Assembly: GCA_034509735.1 (NCBI GenBank)
Contig: JACGWO010000003.1
Span: forward strand, 35,238,466-35,302,465
DNA: 64,000 bases
Direction: 5' to 3'
From: Sesamum alatum
Taxonomy: Eukaryota > Streptophyta > Magnoliopsida > Lamiales > Pedaliaceae
The notes below the pieces were generated by a model that was given only the letters and a program-made list of their open reading frames with translations, did not search any database and had not been told where the DNA came from. Shown here in pieces: positions 34,283-46,312 of this stretch; the first letter of the stretch is position 1; each line of letters starts with the position of its first letter. The position numbers and the translations under genes are program-made.

Positions 34283-37200
34283 ATGAATACTGCGGCGAGT
34301 AATCACACGATGTCTTCGGCATCGGCGTCCGGGACCAACGCGCAGGCGCCAGGTTTGAAGACGTATTTTAAGACCCCTGAAGGTAAATATAAGCTTCAAT
34401 ATGAAAAGACTCCCCCGGCGGCTCTTCTTCACTACGCTCACGGCAAAACTGTCACCCAGGTTGGTCAATTTCTCATTGAGTTTTAGGTTTTTATTTTGTT
34501 TTCATGTTTTTAATATTTTCTTCCAACGGGATTCGTGGAAGTTTGCTTATTTTTGGGGCAATGAGTTGCTCTGATTAATTTCTAACAATGTTCGTTTTGG
34601 TAATCATGGTTTTTGGCTCTCCCTAGTGCGAAGAGATTGGAATGTGGAAATTTCTCACTTGTTGATTCTAATGTGTTGTGGGTTTATTGTAATAAAAAGG
34701 TTGGATTTTTGGATTTTGTGGGTTTATTGTCTAAAAAGCTTTTGACTTTGTGTTTGTTTATGTGGTTAAATGGAAGGTTCGGGTAAGGAAAAATGGGTAG
34801 AAGTTTTTGCTGTTTTTGCATGTGCATTGTTGAATTCCACTCAAAAAGGATAGAACACTTATATAACCTTTTCCTGGTAAGTTTTAGGTCTGAATTCTGA
34901 TCTGTTTTGTTTTGGACATAGTTCTTTTGATTTAACCTTCTTGTGGAGCCCATATCTCTAATCACTGATTAGTTAAAGCATTGGGATTTGTGAGTTGAGA
35001 ATTAATTTTGATGCTGTTTCTTGAAATAATAGTTTTAAACTTCAAATGAAAAGGTTAAGTGAATCTTTAGTTGATTTCAGTTAAATTTTTGGTCAGGTGA
35101 CTCTTGGTGATCTTAAGGATAAGCCAATGCAACCACCGTCACAGTCATCTTCAAATTTAGGTGTAACAGGTGGAGTTAGGTCAGCAGCGGCGAGGTTGTT
35201 GGGTGGTGGGAATGGAAGTAGGACACTTAGTTTTGTCGGAGGAAATGGTGGAAGTAAGTCTATGAATGGTACCAGTGCTAGATTGGGATCATTTGGTGGT
35301 TCAGGTTCAAATAATGTGGCTGGAAATGCAAACTTTGATGCCAAGGGGACGTACTTGGTGTTTAATGTTGGTGATGCAATTTTCGTCAGCGATCTAAATT
35401 CTCAGGATAAGGTAATTTGGTGGTTATCTTCAATTTAATATTTTATTTTGAATTTACTTCATTTTGAGAGAGGTGCTTTTGGTGTGTAGGATCCCATAAA
35501 AACAATACATTTCAGTAATTCAAATCCAGTTTGCCACGCTTATGACCCTGATGCAAAAGATGGACACGATTTGCTTATTGGTTTGCACTCCGGAGATGGT
35601 ATGCCTTTACTCTCCACATTTTGAAGGGACTAACATGTAATTTAAAGTTTCATTGAATAGACTTGGTTTTCTTTGTTTTGTAGTTTATTCAGTGTCTCTA
35701 AGACAACAATTACAAGATGCTGGAAAGAAGCTTGTGGGGGCTCAACATTATAATAAAGATGGTTCTGTTAATAATAGGCAAGAAATTGAATTTTCTTTCC
35801 CTTCCTTAGTCTTCTTATATCTATGCATCTTGCCTTTGATGAGATTTCTTGTTACGATACGAGAAAATCTATTAGTCTATCATATTAGCATAGCTCTACC
35901 AGTTTCTTCTAATTTTGGATTTTTAAACCTTGCTAATCTCATAGTCCTTGGTGGTGGTGATAAAAGGTCATCTTCGGCATATGAAGGAACATTTTTGAAG
36001 CATTAGAACAAAGTCATTGTCATAAAAGAAGTCAACATTATATGGTAGCGGACAATTAGTTACGAGAAAGATAGAGCAGCGTTTCAGTTTCCACAGACAT
36101 GGTGCACTGATAGCTTTTGTAAAAATGGAGTTGTCTTCTAAACGGAGGTGTTAATGAATACTCATGTTATTCCATATATATTAACTAAGCATAAGATGGT
36201 GTATAGAAGTTTCTGAAACCTCCAGGCTGCAGCCTTTACCCTATTGTTTCTATTACTTACCATGGAGTATATACTGATCTATACTTTGGGATTATTGGAT
36301 TGTTCTTTATACATTTTCTTTTTTCCGTAAATTAACAGTCGATGTACTTGCATTGCGTGGATTCCTAGTGGTGAGGGCTCATTTATAGTTGCTCATGCGG
36401 ATGGCAATATGTATGTATATGAAAAGGCAAGTCTTGATCTTTATTTGAATGAACCAATATCATCCTCTTAATTCCATAGTTCTGTGGGAACTAAGTAGCT
36501 CTGTCTTTATTTTTCAGAATAAAGATGGTTCCGGTGATGCTTCATTCCCTGTGGTCAAGGATCAAACTCAATTTTCTGTATCACATGCCCGCTACAGTAA
36601 GGTGCTAGTTGAATTTTATTTGGTTGAATACCATTATGATCCTCCACTCCTCCTACCCAACTGGCTCTATTGATTTACTCACATTTCTTAGTAGTATTAG
36701 TTTGTTTATCTATTTATGGGATGATTTTTTTTTTTTTTTAAATTATGTCAAACCTCATGGAAGGTAGCTGTGATTTACCCTATATTTTATGATAACAGAG
36801 GCTTACCAAAAATATCAGTCTTCCGTGTGAGGGATTTAGTCATCAAATAATTGTGTCCAAATAAGCTTCTTTGAGGACAAGGTGGGCAGATGGACGATGC
36901 ATCTGTACTGTGTCATCTGGAAGTCTAAATGAGTATATGCTAATATAAGGTGTAGGCAGTTCAAGAGTAAATTCTGTTTCTTACATAACGGTCAGATTCA
37001 GTTCAAGTTCTGGGACTTTGATGTTGTCATACTTGTGTAGCACTATGTGATGTCTATAAATTTCGTGGACATTGACTCTTAAGTTGAACGACTGCATCTA
37101 AATGTTCTCTTTTGCTATAGCCGTAGTTTCTTAATTTGTTCATGTTCTTCCTTGTTTGCAACCAACGGGTGTCCTATTATGGAAGCAAATGCTACCGTTG

Positions 37201-38637
37201 GACCTCTCATGATTGGTTTGAGGCTGTTAATTATACTCTCCTCTTTCGCTCATTGTATTTGTATTACTACCATGGTCTAAAGCGCCCTCACATTGTTTCA
37301 TATGGTTTACTGCAGAATCCAGTTGCTAGATGGCATATATGCCTAGGTTCAATAAATGGTATTGCTTTTTCAACGGATGGTTCTTATATAGCAACAGTAG
37401 GAAGGGATGGTATAGTCATTGTCCCTGTCTCTGCTCTATTTGTATTTGGATTTTATCTTGATCCTTATCCAACCCCCCAAGCGCACCGGCGCCCTATTCT
37501 GTTTCTGCATCTCCATCTATATGAGAACGAGTATTGAATGCAGGTTACCTACGGGTGTTTGACTACAAAAACGAACAACTTGTTTGCGGTGGAAAGAGCT
37601 ATTATGGTGCTCTTTTGTGTTGTGCTTGGAGGTGAGGGGAAATTAAATTTTCTGTCCATAACTATGAAATTTTGTTGTTCAACTTTTGCTTTCTTTCCGT
37701 ACACAATGGTTCCTGCTTTATGGAAAGAAACTGTTTCCTATGCCAATATTTTGAGAATATGGAGTGACTGATGGCATAAGAACAACAGCATGGACGGAAA
37801 ATACATTTTGGCTGGAGGAGAGGATGATCTAGTTCAAGTTTGGAGTATGGAAGATAGAAAGATTGTAGCATGGGGAGAGGGACACAACTCATGGGTGAGT
37901 TTCGAGCTATTTAATTAGTATCGGTTCTGTTATTAAACATGGTTTATCGATTGACATGCATCAACATTTTTCATTAATCTTCATCACATATAAAAAGTTT
38001 ACAATGTCAATTGTTGACATGGCACATATCTTGTGCTCAATGATGGCAGGTTAGTGGAGTGTCATTTGATTCATATTGGCTGGCTCCAAATTCAGATGGC
38101 GTGGGGCAAAACATTGTATACCGTTTTGGTTCTGTTGGGCAGGTATTTGAACTGTATTCTTTGGTCCTCTAGGAACTAGTTTTCGTTGTTAAGCGCCACC
38201 ACCTCTGTGATATGCCATATGGCAACTTAATTGTTATGCAGGACACGCAACTGCTCCTATGGGATCTGGAAATAGAGGAGCTCGTCGTACCAGTTCGTCG
38301 CCCACCTGGTGGATCTCCCACTTTTAGTACAGGAAGTCAGTCGTCTCACTGGGACAGTGCTTGCCCTGCCGGTACCTTGCAACCTGCTCCGAGCATGCGA
38401 GATGTTCCAAAGCTCTCTCCATTGGTCGCTCACCGTGTCCACACAGAACCTCTTTCTGGTTTGATATTCACTCAGGAATCTATTCTCACAGTTTCGCGGG
38501 AGGGGCACATCAAGATTTGGACAAGACCAGGTTTTGCTGAAAGCCAAACGAGCAACTCTGATTCTCTCACCAGTTTGAGCTTGAAGGAAAAATCATCAAC
38601 GTCGGGGAAAGTTGTCACTTCGAGTTACAAACAATGA
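34283..38637 (+). CDS. WDR20/creC-type WD40 repeat protein
   Basis: Eleven exons: 34283-34459, 35097-35411, 35490-35598, 35684-35777, 36339-36426, 36518-36601, 37316-37409, 37544-37631, 37789-37894, 38050-38142, 38242-38637. They encode 547 residues with consistent phases. Introns 4 and 5 begin with GC (AATAG/GCAAGA and GAAAAG/GCAAGT). N-terminus [20 protein letters not shown] is the family signature; then a Gly/Ser-rich insert (about 90-140), and WD repeats including [19 protein letters not shown] (about 296-314), [17 protein letters not shown] (about 345-361), [10 protein letters not shown] (417-426) and [20 protein letters not shown]. Animal WDR20 activates the deubiquitinases USP12/USP46 and fungal creC partners creB in catabolite repression; a similar role in controlling a plant UBP enzyme is an inference. 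Confidence 0.9.
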
Positions 38638-40043
38638 GTTAATGATCAAAGCTCGACGGACTTCTGTTGTTGCCATCGGCACAGCTTCCATCGACGGAGG
38701 CCACAGTGTATAGGCAGACTGCGTCGCCACGGGATTGAGAGAAGCATGTGCAAGTGCAACCTCGTTGTAAGTATGAGAGAGCTGTCGTCAAAGGAACATT
38801 TAGTGATTGACTAAATAATATAACACGCCTCTCTGAAATTCTTTCTTTCGTTTTTTCTTTTATACTTTCCTTGGCGCTCTGATTCGCATAGCAAATTTTG
38901 CCCTTTTTAAATTTATTGATGGGCTCTCCTTGTCCTTGGTCCTGACATAATTAACCTTTGTGGGTATTAGTTGGTTTTTTTGTAGCATGTGATTTGAGTT
39001 TGTAAGTAAACCTAATGCTCTGCGACGTTGATGCTGAGCTTTTTTTATTACATAATCTTCTTAAATTAAGATTCTGGAGCCAGACTGATCCTTCCAAAGG
39101 GTTCTGCCATTATTCTTTTAACTGGAGTTGTGGACCACAGCATCGGAGGTCTAAATTCAATTATAGGATGGTCATTTCTTCAAACAGCTGTTATGCAACA
39201 TACATCATAACAGTATAATGCTTTGCACATTCAGCTCGCAAGGTACACACCTTTGGTTGCTTGCGACACATTGTATTACGAGAGTGACCCAAGAAGTGGT
39301 CAAGTAGCTAACTAGGCTGAAAGGATAGTAGTTCAATAGGTTTGTACATGATTAAAATGGAACATTGGAAATTCAACCAAAAAGAGGACAGGCCACACAT
39401 TTTATGGGGAAAATTATATTTTTAATCCCACAGGATAAAGAATCCAACATATTTAGTCATCTGTTTTACGAGATTTTTAAAATGATCATAAAATTTGGCA
39501 AACGCAACATATTTAGTCCTTTATTTTAAGGAATTTTCAAAAGATTCACAAAACTGAGGAAACTCAATATATTTGGTCCTCAGCTTTACGAAATTTATAG
39601 GACTAACTGTCGAGTTTTCTCAACTTTGAGATCATTTTGAAAATTCTGTAAAGCATAAAACTAAATGTATCGAGTTTACCCAATTTTAAAACAAATTTCA
39701 AAAATCACGTAAAGCATAGGAGTAGAAGTATTGACCCCTATACTATGGGACTAAAAATGTAATTTCACCCATTTTATGTCTCGTGTCCTGTGCAAGAAGG
39801 CTAGAACAGATGACAATATGTGCTTTTCTGAAATCATTCTTGAAAGAAATTAATAGGCTAAATAATATCATAGTGTACTACAAACACATTTGCCTACCAA
39901 AGAGGCTTCCAATCTGATTATTGAAGTCCCCGAAGTGCAAGAACAGGGCAATGAGGGCATGGCCAGGAGGAAGGAAAAAAGAGTAAAAAAATACAATCAA
40001 ACAAAAACTTTACATAACCAAAGCCAGCATCAGATAATTTTCA
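38638..40043. other. Convergent intergenic region
   Basis: Lies between the 3' ends of the WD40 gene (plus) and the LOG2-like gene (minus). Contains both 3' UTRs and a MITE with target duplication at 39407-39769. No further gene recognised. Confidence 0.5.
39407..39769. mobile_element. Mutator-type MITE with 9-bp target duplication
   Basis: 363-bp element. Left end GGGAAAATTATATTTTTAAT, right end (inverse) GGTGAAATTACATTTTTAGT. It is flanked by identical CATTTTATG at 39398-39406 and 39770-39778. The inside holds three to four degenerate direct repeats of a word like ACATATTTAGTCCT...TTTACGAAATTT..., some inverted. A 9-bp duplication is the mark of Mutator-like insertion. Confidence 0.85.
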
Positions 40044-42313
40044 TCATTCATCAGTCCCATTGCTGACCTTGATCTCTAAAAGGCGCTCGACTGGCTGCCT
40101 ACATATTGGGCACCTGTTTGTCTGGAACCTCAAAACTTTCGCACACTCGCTGCACATACACTGCATTGAAAGAAGTTATTAGTATTGTTTCATTTACAAA
40201 CTGATAAATTGATGTGCTTCGGAAGAAATTATGTTTAATCAAGGAGATCTTGTTCTCACAGATATGATTAATAGAAAATTAAAGAAAAACATCATTAATA
40301 GAGAATGGGCGGAGAAGAGGGTACCATATGTCGACAAGGAAGGACGGTAGTGTCTCGGGGTTCAGAAAGGCATATAACACATTCTTTTCCAGGATCATTT
40401 CCGTCAAAATCACCCTCGACAGAATTTCCAATGCCATATATCTCTTGTAATTCATATCTCATGCCATTCACCCATAATATTTGCTTGACCACCCTAACCT
40501 GATATTCACCTTTATCCTTCTCAAACACAGCCTGAGTTATCTGGGAGTTTGTGGATCCACTGTCAGAGTTGCCACTTGGGTTATCTGGAGATGCCTCGGC
40601 CTTAACAGCTAGAGGATAGACATCCATGTCCCCGTCTCTCAACAATTCTCCCTCCTCAAACTCTGAAAGATTTATCCCAGTTCCAGCGGGTTGTTTAAAC
40701 TTCTGGGCTAAACCTTGTTGAAAATGAACTGTGATGGGTGGAAGCAAGTCTTCTTTCATTGGAGTCAAGCAACAATCTTCACCCTCCTTAGCAAAGAAAA
40801 TTATGGTAATGCTGCATATATATATGACAAGCATATTAAAAATCAAATTACCCAAAAGAAGTACCTAGAATAATCCTTGAGCACCATGAAGTAGACTGGA
40901 AATGAAATGAAAACAAGAGTGAAAAAAGAAAAAAGATGATGTTTTTACTCCTAGTTCCATTTGATTTCTGGAGATGAGGCAGGACTAGAAATCTGTGTCA
41001 AGTTATCTTGATTGTAATATCGAAATCTTTGTTATGTGCATTCCTTGAACATCTCAAGCATAGATGGCAAACATGTTACATGCTGATTGCGAGCCAAAGA
41101 AAAGGAAAATGATGAAACCTAAATCTGTCCATAATAAAAATCTTAACAAACCATCGACTTGAAAATGATAATATGAGCTTCTAACAAATGAAATCATGAA
41201 AAAATGATTGCAAATGAGGTTTTGCAAATATACCCCTGAAGTTGATATGAGCCATCATGCTACCAAAAATATTCAAGCTTATCTGCCACCATGAGATATA
41301 ATCGCTTATCTATATTTCACACAAAGCTTTTTGAGGTTCACACTAAGCTGCACAGAAGACATTCGAAAAGCTAGACCAACTTAGCTAATTTGTCTCAGTG
41401 TCACAGTTTAACTAGACAAGTCCAAGCTCAACACTATGCAAAAGAAGTCTATGATCTTGAGAACATGTACAGGCTCAGCTTATCAGAAATCTCAAGCTAA
41501 TCCCAAAGGAACCTTAGATCGCCCGAGCACCAGACAGGCAAAATTTTCAATCGTATGTACGGCCCCCAGATAGCGCCTAAATTCGCGCAAGAGGGTAAGT
41601 TATAGCATATTGTAGAACAAACAAAGCCTAATAACTCTTACGAACCAGCATAGCCATCTCACTCCAATCTCAGAAATGGTGCGCCACAAGACGAATAACA
41701 AATTAGCAGAAACATTTCTATATGATCATCAAGGTAACTCACGTAAGATAGTTAATTCACCTAATCATCAACAAAACCTACACAGAATCCACAAGACGAA
41801 AAAGGCGTGAAGAAAAACGGAACAAAACGCTGTTTTATACCTTCCCGCCACCGTGGCATCAAATGTAAACGCAACGAGATACTTTCCGGGATGCCCCTCA
41901 TCAGGCTCGATTCTCAGAGTCTCCTTCTTCAAGTTAACATCATTCCGAATAGTGACCGCCTTCTGATGCTCCACGTAAGGCGGGGGCGGCTGAGGCTGCA
42001 TCATGGGGCCATAGGGGTACCGCCCGTTAACCCAATTGGCATGCGGCGCGGCGTGGTGGTGGTCGTACGGAGCCGGGAGAGGCACCGGCACAGCCGCAGG
42101 CGGAGGAGGCGGATAATAACCCGGGTACTGGTAATACGGCGGAGCATTAGGGTTGGGGTATTGCGAGGGAGGATAAGGAGTCGCCGCGGCGAAAACGTAA
42201 CGGTTGGCGGTGATCTCTGGTTGCGGCGCCTGCGGCGGAGGCGGAGGCGGGTGGCTCCGCCTGCTGGAGCTTCTTCTCCGACCGTTGGCTCCACTGCTCC
42301 CAATATTACCCAT
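40044..42313 (-). CDS. LOG2-like (LUL) RING E3 ubiquitin ligase
   Basis: Three exons: 42313-41841, 40811-40325, 40160-40044. GT-AG borders, in phase, 358 residues. Starts [20 protein letters not shown]: Gly2 fits N-myristoylation, known for LOG2, so the protein is likely on plasma or endomembranes. Residues 20-105 are Pro/Tyr-rich ([24 protein letters not shown]). A DAR2-type domain follows (about 115-285): [60 protein letters not shown]302, C305, C317, H319, C323, C326, C337, C340, ending [14 protein letters not shown]2 acts with GDU1 in amino-acid export and targets drought factors; which LUL paralogue this is cannot be settled here. Confidence 0.93.
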
Positions 42314-42716
42314 GCTGAATAAAATTCAGGTGGTTGTTTTCGCAATCACCAAGAAAAACGAGAGAGAATTGGATTGAAGAGAAAGGAAATGTGAGGGTTT
42401 GTGAATTGATTGAAGCGTTAGGATAGGAGAAGGAGAAAGGAAGGAGGAGGAAGAAAGGAGAAAGGTGGATGGGGGGGGATGTATATAATGTATGTATAGG
42501 TATAAGGGTGGTGGGGGTGGGGGTGGGGGTGGGGGTGGGGGGGGGGGGGGGGTTGGAAGGAAAAGCGAAGTGGAAGAGGAATCTAATGATGGAGATGAGA
42601 ATTGGGATGGGGTGAGTGCGGGAGTGGGTATTGCCGAATGTGATTGCGTAAAGGCCTCCACCTGAAAATTTTCAGAAATACCCTCAAAACCCATAATTAT
42701 AATAATTCAAATACGA
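42314..42716 (-). promoter_or_regulatory. 5' flank and probable leader of the LOG2-like gene
   Basis: The minus strand is CT-rich (leader-like) and includes a long C run opposite the G run at 42506-42552. No TATA box stands out. Confidence 0.4.
42506..42552 (+). repeat. G-rich (GGGGGT)n and poly(G) tract
   Basis: Five GGGGGT-type units followed by about 16 G on the plus strand, 195-240 bases upstream of the LOG2-like start codon. Several runs of five G in close order can form a G-quadruplex on the template strand of that gene. Confidence 0.85.
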
Positions 42717-43222
42717 GATAATTATATTGTCCTTTCCCGTAAATTTAGTATAATTAACTTCAATAATTTGAGAAATTATCTTTAGTATTCATGATGTTTG
42801 TTTTGAATAATAAATAGATCCTCAGTAGTCAAAAAAATTACATAAAAAATCATGTATATTTACTCACGATTATCTCATTACTACTTATTACAAATTAAGT
42901 AGTTCTCTTGTGACCAAACTACTTTTACAAGGATGAAGATATGTCTACTCACATATATTAGCGTGTGAAGATGTATAAGGATGATTTGGTCAGGAAAATA
43001 TATTTGACCTGCAATACTTCAGTATTAAGTCAATTGAACGTAAATATGATTTTTCATTCTTTTTTTTTTTTTTTGTTAATATCAACGAACTCGTTGGATT
43101 TTGGCTATCGAATGAATATATTTGTTAGAGACAAATGTTAAGGGTACTAGATGTAATTTCTCAAATAACAAGGAATTTACACGTAATTATACCAAACTTT
43201 AGAGAAATGTAGTGTAATTATC
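42717..43222 (-). mobile_element. MITE family M1, minus copy
   Basis: Begins GATAATTATATTGTCC and ends AGTGTAATTATC (inverse ends). Its reverse complement follows 14306-14873 word by word: ATCTTCACACGCTAATAT, AATACTGAAGTATTGCAGG, TGACTTAATACT. The 50-base unit duplicated in the other copy is single here. Confidence 0.7.
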
Positions 43223-46012
43223 TGGTTGGATTATTAAATTTAGAACAAAAGATTAAATTTATTAATTAAAATTTTTAATATTATATATGAAGAAATCATT
43301 TAACTCTTTAATTATATTCTATAAAACACTAGTATATTTTAATATTTTTTAATATAGAGTTATTTAAAATCGTTTTCTTAAATTATTCCCTCAAATTATC
43401 TAAATATAACATCAGGGTGCATTTTAATTGATGAATTTGACTATTGTGAATTTAAAATTCATAATTGAAATTCATTTTAACTTGTTTGGCTCACAAAATA
43501 AATTAATCGACTATAAATCCCTCATTTAATCCATTAGATTTTAAGCCTTTTTACGATGAATTTGAAATTCACCTAATAATCCAAGTATTTTAAATTCTTC
43601 TGAAATGCTCTAAAATTGTAACCCAACCAAATTTAAAAATTTACACAGATTTCTTACAAAAACCAAATAAAAAATTTTAAATACGTGAATTTGAAATCCA
43701 TTCATTTTAAATTCTAGCCAAATTCAAATTTATTATTCGGAATACAACCCTAGAGAAAAAATGAAGCAGAGGTGCAAGCCTCACCACAATTTAGTTCGCA
43801 ATGTTGTTAATGCGCCAAGTGACTGACTGCTTGATTGACAGGTGAGAACAATAAAAGAAAACAAGTTAAGCGTGTCAGGACATCGAGAAATATTTGTATT
43901 GTTGTTGTTGTTAAAAGACTATTAGAGAAAGGAAAAGACTCTTAAAGAGATAACTCAATAGCTCATTAATTCATAAGTCCAAGTACTAGCTCGAACTCAG
44001 TTGGCTCAAGCTCAATAAGTACAATGGTTCATATAAGATCAGTAGACCAACTTATTATATTCTTCCTTGCAATCAAAATAGCGATGGTTAGATCGGATCT
44101 TAATATCCTAATAAATCGAGCAATACATTGGTTGAATCAATAAATCAACATAATTTAATAAAATAAATTATAATAAACCCACATAAAAAAAAAAAAGATA
44201 AATATCTACACATCCGATGAGCCCAAACCCATAACCTTAAATTTATTCAGGGGACCCTCAATCTTAACAATCAGTACAAGACAAGATTGGTGTGTAGATT
44301 TCTTGGTTATAAAACTCCAGTTGACAGTAATATTGGTATTAGTTTAACAATGGAGAATGATATACTTTGATATTGACATTTAATAACGAATGAATTAGCA
44401 AGTTGGGGTCCTTTTAGTTACAATTTTCAAAAACTGTCTATTTTCTAATTATTATTACAATAATGCTGCTGATACCCCTTAAGTTAATTTGGTTCAAGTA
44501 TAGTTTAGTTATAATTTAACAAAAAAAAAAAAAAAAATGAATAACCTTTTAAAAGGGTGTTTACAATAGTTTAGTTAAGTGCTTATTATTAACTTTTTGC
44601 TGAAAACAAACAAACTGATAAGAATGTTTTTGACTTACAACTTACATTTTTCATTATTTATAATTAACTTCATCTAAGTCCAAAATTATAATTCCCCCTA
44701 CTAGTTTATATAATTTAGTAAATTATATAGATTAGGATTTTTCACTAAATGTTCCAACTTCAATTTTTTTTTCACTTTTTATTTTTATATTTAAACAATT
44801 TCAATTTGTATTATTATTAATTTCTAATTTACTCATATAATAAAAATGGGTTAAATACATTCGACACCCCTAAAGTATGACGTGCTCATTTTTTGAGATA
44901 CTCCTTTAAGATTTAGGCTCTACCTATACACTAAAACATATTAGGTATGAGTGTGGGTAATAATTATCAAAATCGGTCTGGGTCCAGGTACTGCCCACGT
45001 GACAAGCCTAATGTGTTGGACCTAGATTAGGTTAAGAGGTGAAATAGAGTTACTATTTGGGAATTATTTTTTACCTCACTTGACCATTTGGGCACCAAAA
45101 CAGTAGCTCGACGACCACTTACAATATTTTGTCTTTAAATTACATCTAGTGTTATACACAAACACAAATTTATAAATTATTTTAATTCAGAAGTACTAAT
45201 ATCGATTTTATCAGTACGGGGCTAATTGACGAGGGTGACATACAGATGGAAGGTGAGGGAGGGCCCTGAGAGAGCCTCCAAGTTGCCAGAAAAAGGGGAT
45301 GAAGTGAAGGCGCTCCCACTAACCCCACTAGCAATGGCTCTCCTTCCGCTAAAGCCCACTTTCAATCTTTATCCTAATCATTTTATTACTTCTAATCTTC
45401 TCCAATTACGCCTAAACCACTCTCTCTCTTTATGTCTGAATTCTTAATTTGTGATAATACTAATTTAACCCATCATTATTTTTTTCTTTTCGGCCTATTA
45501 AGAAAATTCGTTAATACTCTAGGTTCGATTTGATCTTGATGCTGAGTGCAATGCGAAATCATCTTTGTGCACTTTAAGGCTTATATACTGCTTAAATTTT
45601 TCATTTTTATGGGATGTGTGATGATAATATATATTCATCATCAACTCTGAAGTAAGACAAGGGATTTAAGAGGGCCCACAAATGATCCAAATTATATGAT
45701 ATACGTTTGTCCTTATCGACTAAACAATAAAATTATATATTATAATTGAAATCTGATAAACTTATTTTTCAAAAGTCACGTTGCTAGAGAAGTGAAAAGT
45801 GAAAGATCAATGTCATTGCGTGAAGAGGTTGGAGAAAATCGTGTTCCTCTGTGGACATCACTACGACTTATAAGGGATTTCACTATCAATCAATGGATCT
45901 TCATGTTGGCTGCCTATGTCCCTGCCCTTTGTATTTTTATTTTTTATTTTTTTTTGTTTAGGGGGAAATTGAGAATGATCTTGAATTTTGATCTCCACAT
46001 AAAAATAAAAGT
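43223..46012. other. AT-rich intergenic DNA, no supported gene
   Basis: No domain, no convincing exon. Short frames at 45226-45447 and 45792-46019 were examined and not called. A faint inverted relation of TTGAATTTC/AATTCAAATT words around 43430-43740 may be another decayed MITE. Confidence 0.5.
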
Positions 46013-46268
46013 AAAGTAAATTATATTAGCACCTCTTAAGGTTAGTTTTAATTACACAAATATTCTTTTTTCGTTGCAAAATTATAAGTACATCTCTTGA
46101 GGTTGTAGCTGTAATTACAAATACACTTTCTATTCAATGTTGGAATTTTATACAAGTACCGCTCCGGAGAAAATGCAATAACAACCCATTAAGGGACACC
46201 TATAATTTTATAAATGATAGAGGGTGTTCGTGTAATTAGACTTAATTTCAAAAAATGTCTACTCTAAA
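46013..46268 (+). mobile_element. MITE family M2, second copy
   Basis: Same order of words as 33533-33775: AAGTAAATTA, AAGGTTAGTTTTAATTACAC, CTCTTGAGGTTGTA, CACCTATAATTTTATAAATG, GTAATTAGACTTAATTTC. Same orientation, moderate divergence. It ends about 45 bases left of the TRIM-like element. Confidence 0.65.
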
Positions 46269-46312
46269 AATAATCAACTCATATAATTTTTATGAGCTTA
46301 TGGTAGTGTGTG

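Noticed and set aside
41807..42345. Long Arg-rich frames on either strand over the LOG2-like first exon
   Set aside because: They are shadows of the Pro-rich coding exon in other frames.
45226..45447. 73-residue plus-strand frame (MTRVTYRWKVREG...)
   Set aside because: No paralogue, no recognised domain, no supporting promoter or splice evidence; the end is low-complexity Ser/Leu.
45792..46019. 75-residue plus-strand frame with a hydrophobic stretch
   Set aside because: The hydrophobic part comes from a T-rich run, and the end overlaps a MITE border; no similarity known to me.
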